This document shows, piece by piece, positions 1-6,115 of a DNA stretch of 8,121 bases. Position numbers and translations under genes: made by a program. The notes beneath the pieces are model-generated. The model searched no databases. It saw only the letters and a list, made by a program, of their open reading frames with translations, and was not told the DNA's origin. This stretch comes from an uncultured Paraburkholderia sp. GTDB taxonomy: Bacteria; Pseudomonadota; Gammaproteobacteria; Burkholderiales; Burkholderiaceae. Location: the NCBI GenBank assembly GCA_937917025.1, contig CALFSF010000228.1:1-8121 (forward strand), in the 5' to 3' direction. The stretch's first letter is position 1. Each line of letters opens with the position of its first letter.

Positions 1-730
1 TGAACGCGTCGTTGTTGATCAGCGGCTTGAAGTTCGTCGGATCGAAGAATGCGCCCTGCGCAGTGCCCTTCGATTGCAGATAGCCGCCGGCGATCGAGAT
101 GATCGCCCAGTAAGCCTGCGCGTTGCGCTTCTTCGAAATGCACGAACCCGCTACCGGCTTGCCGTCGCCGCCAAACGTCTTGCCGTTAGCAGCTTTGGCG
201 ATGTCGAGATAGTCGTCCCACGTTTTTGGCGGCTCTTTGCCAAGCGCCTTCAGGATGTCGGTGCGGTAGTAGACCATCTGGAAGTCGCCGTCGAGCGCGA
301 TCAGATAGGTCTTGCCGTTATACCGCTGCGAGAAATCGCGGAAGAACGGCATGACGTCGTCTTCCTTGAGCGCCGGATCGTGCGCGACACGCGACGACAG
401 ATCCTCGAGGAAGCCGCCCTTCGTGTAATCGACCATCCATTGCGGCGCGAAGACCGCCGCGTCGACGGAATTCGTGCCCGACGCCCAGTCGGTGAGCAGC
501 TTCTGGTACAGGTCGGAGAACGGCACCGTCAGAATGTTGATCTTCGCACCGGTCAGCTTTTCGAACTCAGGCGCACGACGCTGCAACGGCTCGGCGATCT
601 GCGGACCGACGAACGTCATGACGTTGACCGTTACCCCATGAAAATCTTCAGCGGCAGTGGCCTGCGCGCCCGCAAAAAACCACGCGGCGGCGAAAGCGAT
701 GGCCACGCTTGAGGCTTTTATGAATTTCAT
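1..730 (-). CDS. Sugar ABC transporter substrate-binding protein (family 1, CUT1 type), 3'-truncated by window edge
   Basis: Periplasmic binding protein that would capture a sugar and deliver it to a membrane ABC importer. The reading frame is open from an ATG at 730 to the window edge, giving 243 residues of a protein normally about 420 long. Residues 1-27 form a signal peptide: basic MKFIK, a hydrophobic stretch, and an AQATAAED cleavage region. The mature part has family-1 features: a TVNVMTF first strand, EFEKLTG near 55-61, LYQKLLTDWASGTNSVDAA at 74-92, and NGKTYLIALDGDFQMVYYRTDIL at 138-160 before PKTWDDYLDIA. The start is supported by GGAGGA at 744-739, eight bases upstream. The gene lies 141 bp downstream of the GntR gene on the same strand; permease and ATPase genes probably follow off the left edge. 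Ligand not identifiable. It differs clearly from the binding protein at the right edge, so it is a second transporter and not a duplicate. Family confident; substrate unknown. Confidence 0.9.
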   Translation of the reverse strand, partial: MKFIKASSVAIAFAAAWFFAGAQATAAEDFHGVTVNVMTFVGPQIAEPLQRRAPEFEKLTGAKINILTVPFSDLYQKLLTDWASGTNSVDAAVFAPQWMVDYTKGGFLEDLSSRVAHDPALKEDDVMPFFRDFSQRYNGKTYLIALDGDFQMVYYRTDILKALGKEPPKTWDDYLDIAKAANGKTFGGDGKPVAGSCISKKRNAQAYWAIISIAGGYLQSKGTAQGAFFDPTNFKPLINNDAF

Positions 731-738
731 TTCCTGTC

Positions 739-744
739 TCCTCC
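739..744 (-). promoter_or_regulatory. Ribosome binding site of the left binding-protein gene
   Basis: GGAGGA on the minus strand lies eight bases before the ATG at 730. It is a near-ideal Shine-Dalgarno sequence, fixes the start of the binding protein, and fits the high expression usual for periplasmic binding proteins. Confidence 0.8.
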
Positions 745-753
745 ATACTGAGT

Positions 754-773
754 TGACTACGCGCCCTGACTAC
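754..773. repeat. 7-bp direct repeat upstream of the left binding-protein gene
   Basis: TGACTAC occurs at 754-760 and again at 767-773 (13 bp start to start). On the coding strand this reads GTAGTCA twice, just upstream of the ribosome binding site. It could be a regulator half-site pair or part of an mRNA leader. No known site is recognised and seven bases twice can occur by chance. Confidence 0.35.
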
Positions 774-803
774 ATTGGGTCATGCTCCGTCGAACTGCAG
801 ATG

Positions 804-838
804 CGGAACGCCGCGCTGATGGCGGCTCGAATGTTCCG
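804..838 (-). other. Bulged inverted repeat between the GntR gene and the left binding-protein gene
   Basis: Two nested arms pair: CGGAAC (804-809) with GTTCCG (833-838), and directly inside it GCCGC (810-814) with GCGGC (822-826), leaving a 7-base loop and a one-sided 6-base bulge (827-832). That is 11 base pairs between GntR stop and binding-protein start. No T-run follows on the minus strand, so it is not a classical intrinsic terminator. It could be an mRNA processing or stabilising hairpin, or an imperfect terminator. Confidence 0.4.
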
Positions 839-871
839 ACGAGGGCCTGCGAAAACGTGCTCGTATGCCTG

Positions 872-1600
872 TCACTCCTCGAACAGGTCCGGCCGTTCGC
901 TGGCAAATCGCCGCAATTCGGCAACGACTTCATCCAGATGGCTGTGCATCGCGTGCCCTGCCGCTTCCGGATCGCGGCCCTCGATGGCCGCGAAAATGCG
1001 CTCGTGCTCTTCGAGCGTATGAACGTGGCGCTCCGGGCTCGCCAGGAGCTGCCGCGCGCGATCGAGCGCGCTGCGTGACACAGCGACGATTTCTTTCACA
1101 CGCGGCAGATCGATGGCATCGAGCAGGATCTCGTGAAAGCCGAGATCGAGCAGATGGAATTCGTGGCGCAAACCGTTAGCAACGGCCTCGCGCTGTTTCT
1201 CGAGGTTGGCGGCCAGCGCGTTGAGCGTGCCTTCATTGCAATGCATGGCAACGCCACGCACGGTTTCGACTTCAAGCGCGCTGCGGATAAAGAGATGCTG
1301 ACGAATATCGTGAATCACGATCGGCATCACACGCGTGCCGCGCTGCGGCAAAACTTCAACGAGCCCGGCTCCAGCAAGTCTCGCGAGCGCCGACGAAACG
1401 GGAAAGCGCGACACGCCCATGCGATCGCATACGGCCAGTTTGTCGATCATCATGCCCGGCTCCAGCGCGAGCGTGACAATCGCTTCGCGCAGCGCGGCTT
1501 CGACCGCATCGGTAAGGCTGCCCCGCTCGGCGCCCTGCAGTTTTTGCAACGCATCATAGGGGTCTTGAGCGGTACTTGCTTCATCGTTCGAAAGGCCCAC
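872..1600 (-). CDS. GntR-family transcriptional regulator, FadR/FCD subfamily
   Basis: A 242-residue one-component regulator; length is normal for the subfamily. Residues about 28-94 form the N-terminal winged helix-turn-helix, with recognition region VSRFPVSSAL at 63-72 and wing VLPQRGTRV at 83-91. Residues about 100-232 are the all-helical FCD ligand domain. Its expected metal-binding set is visible: D152 and H156 in LLDLGFH, H199 in EEHERI, H221 in the MHSHL motif. FCD proteins usually bind carboxylated metabolites such as sugar acids, which suits the divergent dehydratase gene. The start is a GTG at 1600; an in-frame TAA lies five codons upstream with no ATG between, and GGA sits about eight bases before it. 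A promoter and palindrome lie just upstream, suggesting autoregulation. The usual TPVREAL of the recognition helix is FPVSSAL here, so its operator may differ from the FadR type. Family certain; effector inferred. Confidence 0.92.
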   Translation of the reverse strand: MGLSNDEASTAQDPYDALQKLQGAERGSLTDAVEAALREAIVTLALEPGMMIDKLAVCDRMGVSRFPVSSALARLAGAGLVEVLPQRGTRVMPIVIHDIRQHLFIRSALEVETVRGVAMHCNEGTLNALAANLEKQREAVANGLRHEFHLLDLGFHEILLDAIDLPRVKEIVAVSRSALDRARQLLASPERHVHTLEEHERIFAAIEGRDPEAAGHAMHSHLDEVVAELRRFASERPDLFEE

Positions 1601-1622
1601 AGGACGTCCGTTTTACGACTAA

Positions 1623-1638
1623 CATGCTAGCATGCTAG
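1623..1638. promoter_or_regulatory. Tandem-palindrome operator candidate between the GntR and dehydratase genes
   Basis: The 16 bases are CATGCTAG twice in tandem. They contain two overlapping perfect 12-bp palindromes, CATGCTAGCATG (1623-1634) and CTAGCATGCTAG (1627-1638). Two-fold symmetry is what a dimeric GntR protein needs, and the site overlaps the -10 box of the GntR promoter in the divergent control region. The most likely binder is the adjacent GntR protein; the LacI protein is less likely because there is no central CG. Binding is inferred from position and symmetry only. Confidence 0.6.
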
Positions 1639-1660
1639 AAGGTGGATCTAGCGCTGTCAA
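1632..1660 (-). promoter_or_regulatory. Predicted sigma70 promoter of the GntR gene
   Basis: On the minus strand, TTGACA (1660-1655, perfect -35) is followed after exactly 17 bases by TAGCAT (1637-1632), which matches four of six bases of the -10 consensus. Transcription would start near 1625, giving a leader of about 25 bases before the GTG at 1600. The -10 box lies inside the palindromic repeat at 1623-1638, so a protein bound there would block it. Predicted by eye. Confidence 0.6.
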
Positions 1661-1712
1661 CGAGTGCTAACGCCTGGGTCGCGCTTCTTTAGCGTTACTG
1701 AATCGCCGGCCT

Positions 1713-1743
1713 GGGGCTCCCGATTTCGTCGCCCCCGGGAGGG
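1713..1743 (+). promoter_or_regulatory. Dehydratase ribosome binding site with competing leader pairings
   Basis: GGGAGGG (1737-1743) lies seven bases before the ATG at 1751 and is the ribosome binding site. Upstream, CTCCCG (1717-1722) can pair with CGGGAG (1736-1741), hiding that site. GGGGC (1713-1717) can instead pair with GCCCC (1731-1735), and the two helices exclude each other. The binding-site call is firm. A regulatory switch is speculative, since G- and C-runs pair easily in GC-rich DNA. Confidence 0.5.
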
Positions 1744-1750
1744 TGTCCGA

Positions 1751-3052
1751 ATGACCACGATCACAAATCTGTCCGTGCGGGACATCCGCTTTCCCACGTC
1801 GCGCTCGCTCGACGGCTCCGACGCGATGAACGCCGCACCCGACTATTCCGCTACATACGTCATCCTCGAAACCGGTTCGCCCGCCCGTCTTGCCGGGCAC
1901 GGTCTCACGTTTACGATCGGGCGCGGCAACGAGATCTGCGTCGCCGCGGTCAATGCGCTGGCGTCGCTCGTCGTCGGCCGGCAGGTCGAGGACATCGCCG
2001 CCGACATGGGCGGCTTCTGGCGCGAGATCACGTCCGATAGCCAGCTCCGCTGGATCGGCCCGGAAAAAGGTGTGATCCATCTCGCGACCGCCGCCGTCGT
2101 CAATGCCGTGTGGGATCTCTGGGCGAAGACCGAAGGCAAGCCGGTGTGGAAGCTGCTCGTGGATATGAGCCCCGAAGCGCTCGTGAAGTGTCTGGACTTT
2201 CGCTATGTGACGGATGCGCTCACGCCATATGAAGCGCTAGCCATCCTGCGGCGCAACGCTGCGGGCAAGGCAGCACGCGAACAGGAAATGCTCGCGCAGG
2301 GCTATCCCGCTTACACGACGTCGGCAGGCTGGCTTGGCTACGACGACGACAAGATCCGGCGTCTCGCGCGCGAAGGCGTGGCCGGCGGCTGGACGCATTT
2401 CAAGCAGAAGGTGGGCGGCAATCTCGAAGAAGACGTGCGGCGTGCGCGCATCCTGCGTGAAGAGATTGGCGCCGATCGCAAACTGATGATGGACGCCAAT
2501 CAGGTCTGGGAAGTCGACGAAGCCATCGCGAACATGCGGCGTCTGGCGGAGTTCGACCCGTGGTGGATCGAAGAGCCGACAAGCCCGGACGACATTCTGG
2601 GTCATGCCGCGATCCGGCAACGCCTCGCGCCCCGGATCGGCGTGGCGACCGGCGAGCATTGCCACAACCGGGTGATGTTCAAGCAGTTGCTGCAGGCGCA
2701 TGCGATCGACTTCTGCCAGGTCGACAGCTGTCGTCTGGGCGGCCTGAACGAAGTGCTCGTCGTGCTTCTGATGGCGGCGAAATTCGGTGTACCCGTGTGC
2801 CCGCACGCGGGCGGTGTCGGATTATGCGAGTACGTCCAGCATATTTCGCTGTTCGACTACATCTGCGTGTCGGCATCGCTTGAGAATCGCGTGCTCGAAT
2901 ACGTCGACCATCTGCATGAGCACTTCATCGAGCCGGTCGTGATTCGCAACGGGCGCTATATGCCGCCGCGCATGCCGGGCTACAGCATCGAGATGCATGC
3001 GGCGTCGCTGGACGAGTATCACTTTCCCGATGGCACCGCGTGGCGCGCGTGA
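1751..3052 (+). CDS. fucD: L-fuconate dehydratase (enolase superfamily)
   Basis: A 433-residue cytoplasmic Mg2+-dependent dehydratase that converts L-fuconate to 2-keto-3-deoxy-L-fuconate in the non-phosphorylating L-fucose pathway (EC 4.2.1.68). It matches the family of the characterised Xanthomonas enzyme and human ENOSF1 along its length: the N-terminal capping domain (about 1-150), the TSAGWLGYDD stretch at 190-199, and a C-terminal barrel. Catalytic residues are present: K218 and K220 in FKQK, metal ligands D248 (MDAN), E274 (IEEP) and E302 (TGEH), the D325-H352 pair, then GGVGLCEYVQH and LEYVDHLHEHF. The ATG at 1751 is chosen because the family begins at this MTTITNLSVRDIRFP segment and a strong ribosome site precedes it; a longer frame from a GTG at 1664 adds 29 unconserved residues. 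It diverges from the GntR gene. Characterised relatives also take L-galactonate, D-arabinonate and similar acids, so the in vivo substrate is uncertain. Confidence 0.93.
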   Translation: MTTITNLSVRDIRFPTSRSLDGSDAMNAAPDYSATYVILETGSPARLAGHGLTFTIGRGNEICVAAVNALASLVVGRQVEDIAADMGGFWREITSDSQLRWIGPEKGVIHLATAAVVNAVWDLWAKTEGKPVWKLLVDMSPEALVKCLDFRYVTDALTPYEALAILRRNAAGKAAREQEMLAQGYPAYTTSAGWLGYDDDKIRRLAREGVAGGWTHFKQKVGGNLEEDVRRARILREEIGADRKLMMDANQVWEVDEAIANMRRLAEFDPWWIEEPTSPDDILGHAAIRQRLAPRIGVATGEHCHNRVMFKQLLQAHAIDFCQVDSCRLGGLNEVLVVLLMAAKFGVPVCPHAGGVGLCEYVQHISLFDYICVSASLENRVLEYVDHLHEHFIEPVVIRNGRYMPPRMPGYSIEMHAASLDEYHFPDGTAWRA

Positions 3053-3067
3053 TCCCGCTGAACCGTT

Positions 3068-4081
3068 TCAGGTGCGCCGCGGTGCAGCGACCGAAGCGCG
3101 CATTGTCACGGTCACGGGAAAGTCGCGGAAGATTTCCCATGACGTGCCATAGCATTCGTTGACGAGCCAGCGCACCGCGTTTCGCGTCAGCTCTTCGGTG
3201 GGAATATGCACCGACGTGAGTCCTGGCGCCGTATAGGCGGCGGAATAATCGTCGTCGTAGCCGATCACCGATACGTCGTGAGGCACGGATAAGCCCGCCT
3301 GCTGAATGCATGCCAGCGCGCTGACAGCCATCGTGTCGTTGGCGCAAAAGAGCGCGGTGAAACGCCGCTTCGATTCGAGCAGCGTCTGCGCACCGGCATA
3401 GCCGCCTTCCAGCGAAAAGTCCGATTCGACGAGCGCGACAGCGGAACGCGCAATTCCGTGCCGCGCGAGTTCGGCGAAGAAACCTTCGATCCGCGCCAGA
3501 TTGTCCGATGCGGAAGACGGACCGGAAATCACGGCGATATCGCGATGTCCGTGCTCAACGAGCGTGCGCGCGGCAAGCGCCCCGCCCAGATGGTGATTGG
3601 CGCAGAACGACGCTTCCGGCAGCTGTCCAGACGCGCGATTGAGAAACACCATGCGCGGATGCATGTTGTGCAGCTTCGCGATGTCTTCGTCGTGCAGGTC
3701 GTGGCTGATCACCACGACACCGTCGCAGTCGCGCCCGATCAGAAACTGCACGGCTTCGATCGCGCGCTCGCGCGGCGACGAGTCGCCGCATCCTGTTGCC
3801 ACCACGACATGACGGCGCACCGCGCGCAGTTCGGTATCGGTCTGCTTGAGAATCGTGCCGTAGTAAGAGCCAAAAAACGTCGGCACGAACAGCCCGATCA
3901 TGCCGAGCGACTGCGTCGCCATCGCACGGCCAATCGATGAGGGCCGGAAATTCAGCTGCTCGATCGCGGCCTGCACACGCGCGAGCGCGTCGGCCGAAAC
4001 CGGCCCCTTGCCCGAGATTGCCCGTGATGCCGTCGACATGCCGACCCCGGCTAGTACCGCGACGTCTTTCAAGGTTGCCAC
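3068..4081 (-). CDS. LacI-family transcriptional regulator
   Basis: A 337-residue sugar-responsive repressor of normal LacI length. Residues 2-23 (TLKDVAVLAGVGMSTASRAIS) form the helix-turn-helix, about 47-57 the hinge helix (RPSSIGRAMATQ), and about 60-332 the periplasmic-binding-protein-like effector and dimer domain, with CDGVVVISHD, HLGGALAARTLVEHGHRDIAVISG, FTALFCANDTMAVSAL and DVSVIGYDDD. The start is a GTG at 4081: GGAG lies five bases upstream and an in-frame TAG is met before any ATG. It is the last gene of the transporter cluster, 36 bp after the ATPase, and probably controls that operon in response to its sugar. It ends 15 bp from the stop of the convergent dehydratase gene. By gapless comparison with E. 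coli LacI, recognition residues Tyr17/Gln18 are M15/S16 and the hinge Leu56 is M54, so its operator need not be standard. Family certain; target and effector inferred. Confidence 0.93.
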   Translation of the reverse strand: MATLKDVAVLAGVGMSTASRAISGKGPVSADALARVQAAIEQLNFRPSSIGRAMATQSLGMIGLFVPTFFGSYYGTILKQTDTELRAVRRHVVVATGCGDSSPRERAIEAVQFLIGRDCDGVVVISHDLHDEDIAKLHNMHPRMVFLNRASGQLPEASFCANHHLGGALAARTLVEHGHRDIAVISGPSSASDNLARIEGFFAELARHGIARSAVALVESDFSLEGGYAGAQTLLESKRRFTALFCANDTMAVSALACIQQAGLSVPHDVSVIGYDDDYSAAYTAPGLTSVHIPTEELTRNAVRWLVNECYGTSWEIFRDFPVTVTMRASVAAPRRT

Positions 4082-4117
4082 GCGTGCTCCACTGGTCGAG
4101 ATGTATTTGTACGCCTG

Positions 4118-5200
4118 CTATAGACGTGAACCGCCTGCTTCGTCGAACAGCGAAATATGTTCGCTGTCGAGCGTGAAGCCTGCGGCTTCGTCCACGACGA
4201 ACGATGTCTTGTCCTGCGCGATGGAAGCGATCTGGTTGCCATGATAGTCGAGCCAGACGACCCGATGGTTGCCCATGGGCTCGACGAGCGAAACGTTCGC
4301 CGCGTGCGCGGCGCCGGCTCCGAGTTTCACATCTTCCGGGCGAATGCCAAGCACGCACGGCGTGTTCGCATCCGGCATGACCTCGAACGGATAGTGCGAC
4401 ACGTCCAGCTCCAGATGCGAATGACAGAACCATATACCGTTTCCGCGCCGCTCGATCTCGCCCTTTAGCAGGTTCATCGGCGGCGAACCGAGGAACGTCG
4501 CGACAAACAGGTTGTCGGGTTTGGCGTAGATCTGCGCGGGTGTGCCGATCTGCTGGATCACGCCGCCACGCATCACCGCCATGCGGGTCGCGAGCGTCAT
4601 CGCTTCAACCTGATCGTGCGTCACGTAGATCATCGTCGCGCCGAGCTGCCTGTGCAGATGCTTCAGCTCACGCCGCAATTCCGTGCGCAGCTTCGCATCG
4701 AGATTCGACAGCGGTTCATCGAACAGAAACACGTCGGCCTCGCGCACGATCGCGCGGCCGATCGCAACGCGCTGACGCTGCCCACCCGAAAGCTGTGCGG
4801 GGCGGCGCTTGAGCAGCGGCCCGAGTTGCAGCATTTCCGCGGCGCGCCCGACACGGCGCGCGATTTCGCTTTTCGGCGTGCCGTTGATGCGCAGCGCAAA
4901 CGAGAGATTGCGCTCGACGTTCATCGTCGGATACAGCGCGTACGACTGAAACACGAGCGCGATGCGGCGGTCTTTAGGATCGGCCCACGTCATATCCTGC
5001 CCGCCGATTTCGATGCTGCCGCCGCTCACGTCGATCAGGCCCGCGATGCTATGCAGCAGCGTCGATTTCCCGCAACCGGACGGCCCGAGCAGCACGAGAA
5101 ATTCGCCCGGCTCGACTTCCAGATCGAGCGCTTCGATCACGGTATTCGCGCCTAGCTCGATCTTCAGTTTGCGGATCGACACATTCGATACGTTGGACAT
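4118..5200 (-). CDS. Sugar ABC transporter ATP-binding protein (MalK/UgpC type)
   Basis: A 360-residue cytoplasmic ATPase that powers sugar import; two copies would sit on the two permeases. All catalytic motifs are present: Walker A GPSGCGKST (39-47), Q-loop Q85 (VFQSYALYP), signature LSGGQRQ (137-143), Walker B VFLFDEP (157-163), D-loop SNLDAK (165-170) and H-loop H195 (YVTHDQVEA). From about 235 on lies the OB/TOBE-type regulatory domain of CUT1 ATPases, with the typical VLGIRPEDV. The gene starts three bases after the permease stop (TAACGCATG), with AAGGG about eight bases upstream, so translation is probably coupled. One oddity: the A-loop position that normally carries an aromatic residue stacking on adenine (W13 in MalK) aligns without gaps to L16. 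Substrate specificity comes from the binding protein and permeases, so it cannot be named from this gene. Also comparable to GtsD. Confidence 0.95.
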   Translation of the reverse strand: MSNVSNVSIRKLKIELGANTVIEALDLEVEPGEFLVLLGPSGCGKSTLLHSIAGLIDVSGGSIEIGGQDMTWADPKDRRIALVFQSYALYPTMNVERNLSFALRINGTPKSEIARRVGRAAEMLQLGPLLKRRPAQLSGGQRQRVAIGRAIVREADVFLFDEPLSNLDAKLRTELRRELKHLHRQLGATMIYVTHDQVEAMTLATRMAVMRGGVIQQIGTPAQIYAKPDNLFVATFLGSPPMNLLKGEIERRGNGIWFCHSHLELDVSHYPFEVMPDANTPCVLGIRPEDVKLGAGAAHAANVSLVEPMGNHRVVWLDYHGNQIASIAQDKTSFVVDEAAGFTLDSEHISLFDEAGGSRL

Positions 5201-5203
5201 GCG

Positions 5204-6115
5204 TTAGCCCTTGACTGCGCCGGAAGCAATACCGCGGACAAACCAGCGGCCGGAAATAAAGTAAATCGCGAGCGGCACCATCGACGTGAGAATCGTCGCT
5301 GCCATATTGACGTTGTAGAGCCGCTCGCCGGTTGTCGTGTTGATGATGTTGTTCAGCTGCACGGTCATCGGCAGGTTCTTCGTGCCGGCGAATACGAGGC
5401 CGAGAATGAAGTCGTTCCAGATGCCGGTGACCTGCATGATGATCGCGACGACGATGATCGGCACCGACATCGGCAGCATCAGTTGCAGGAAGATGCGCCA
5501 GAAACCGCCGCCGTCGATGCGCGCCGCCTTGAAGAGCTCGAGCGGAATCGACGCATAGTAGTTGCGAAACAGCAGCGTCATCACCGGCATGCCAAAGATC
5601 GTATGGATCACGACGATACCGGGCAATGAACTGAAGAGATGAACGCTGGCCAGCACGCGCACCAGCGGATACACCATCACCTGCACCGGAATGAACGCGC
5701 CGACCAGCAGGATCGCAAACAGCACACCCGCGCCACGCGGACGCCAGAACGACAGCGCATAGCCGTTCACCGCGCCGACGAAAATCGACAGGATCGTCGC
5801 GGGCACGACGATGCGCACCGAGTTCCAGAAGCCGACCCGGATGCCGTTGCAATCGAGGCCCGTACACGCCGACTGCCAGGCGGTGCTCCACGGTTCCAGC
5901 GTGAAATGAACGGGCAACGCGAGCAGGTGGCCAAGACGGATCTCGGACATCGGCTTGACCGACGTCACGAGCATCACGTAAAGCGGCAGCAGGAAAAACA
6001 GCGCGGCGCTCAGCAAAAACGCGTAGACACCCACGCGTGCCGGCGTAAGGCGCGAACGCCGCCTGACAGCGGAAACAGCAGAAAGCGTGGGACGGGCGGG
6101 ATGGAACACGTTCAT
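5204..6115 (-). CDS. Sugar ABC transporter permease (MalG type, second permease)
   Basis: A 303-residue inner-membrane subunit of the CUT1 importer. A cytoplasmic basic N-terminus (about 1-27) precedes a first membrane helix at about 30-52 (YAFLLSAALFFLLPLYVML), then helices near 100-122, 130-152, 162-184, 213-233 and 272-290. The EAA loop that docks onto the ATPase is at 191-217, with the core LELFKAARIDGGGFWRIFLQL. The TGIWNDFILGL and LPMTVQLNN stretches are typical of MalG-type permeases; the periplasmic CTGLDCNGIRVGFWNSV segment recalls GtsC of Pseudomonas glucose transporters. The start codon overlaps the stop of the upstream permease by one base (TGATG), and the AAGGA ribosome site six bases before it lies in a 12-bp palindrome (6123-6134), which fits translational coupling. 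Partner of the permease upstream and the ATPase downstream. Transported sugar inferred only. Confidence 0.94.
   Translation of the reverse strand: MNVFHPARPTLSAVSAVRRRSRLTPARVGVYAFLLSAALFFLLPLYVMLVTSVKPMSEIRLGHLLALPVHFTLEPWSTAWQSACTGLDCNGIRVGFWNSVRIVVPATILSIFVGAVNGYALSFWRPRGAGVLFAILLVGAFIPVQVMVYPLVRVLASVHLFSSLPGIVVIHTIFGMPVMTLLFRNYYASIPLELFKAARIDGGGFWRIFLQLMLPMSVPIIVVAIIMQVTGIWNDFILGLVFAGTKNLPMTVQLNNIINTTTGERLYNVNMAATILTSMVPLAIYFISGRWFVRGIASGAVKG

Noticed and set aside
74..712. 212-codon plus-strand frame opposite the left binding-protein gene
   Set aside because: It is antisense to a binding protein with signal peptide and ribosome site; its product has no recognisable features and is typical of GC-rich antisense frames.
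1674..1735. Sigma54-like TGGGTCG and other promoter-like strings for the dehydratase gene
   Set aside because: The required GG and GC elements are not at the correct spacing, and no sigma70 hexamer pair with good spacing was found on the plus strand.
1664..1750. N-terminal extension of the dehydratase from a GTG at 1664
   Set aside because: The 29 added residues do not resemble the family, and a strong ribosome site directly precedes the ATG at 1751.
2237..2806. 189-codon minus-strand frame inside the dehydratase gene
   Set aside because: It lies opposite the conserved catalytic barrel and has no domain or plausible ribosome site.
3058..3071. Hairpin CTGAA/TTCAG as a bidirectional terminator
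   Set aside because: The stem is only five base pairs with two A-T pairs next to the loop, and neither strand has a following T-run.
3555..4433. 292-codon minus-strand frame spanning the LacI and ATPase junction
   Set aside because: It is a shadow frame, arginine- and alanine-rich and without motifs, crossing two well-supported genes.
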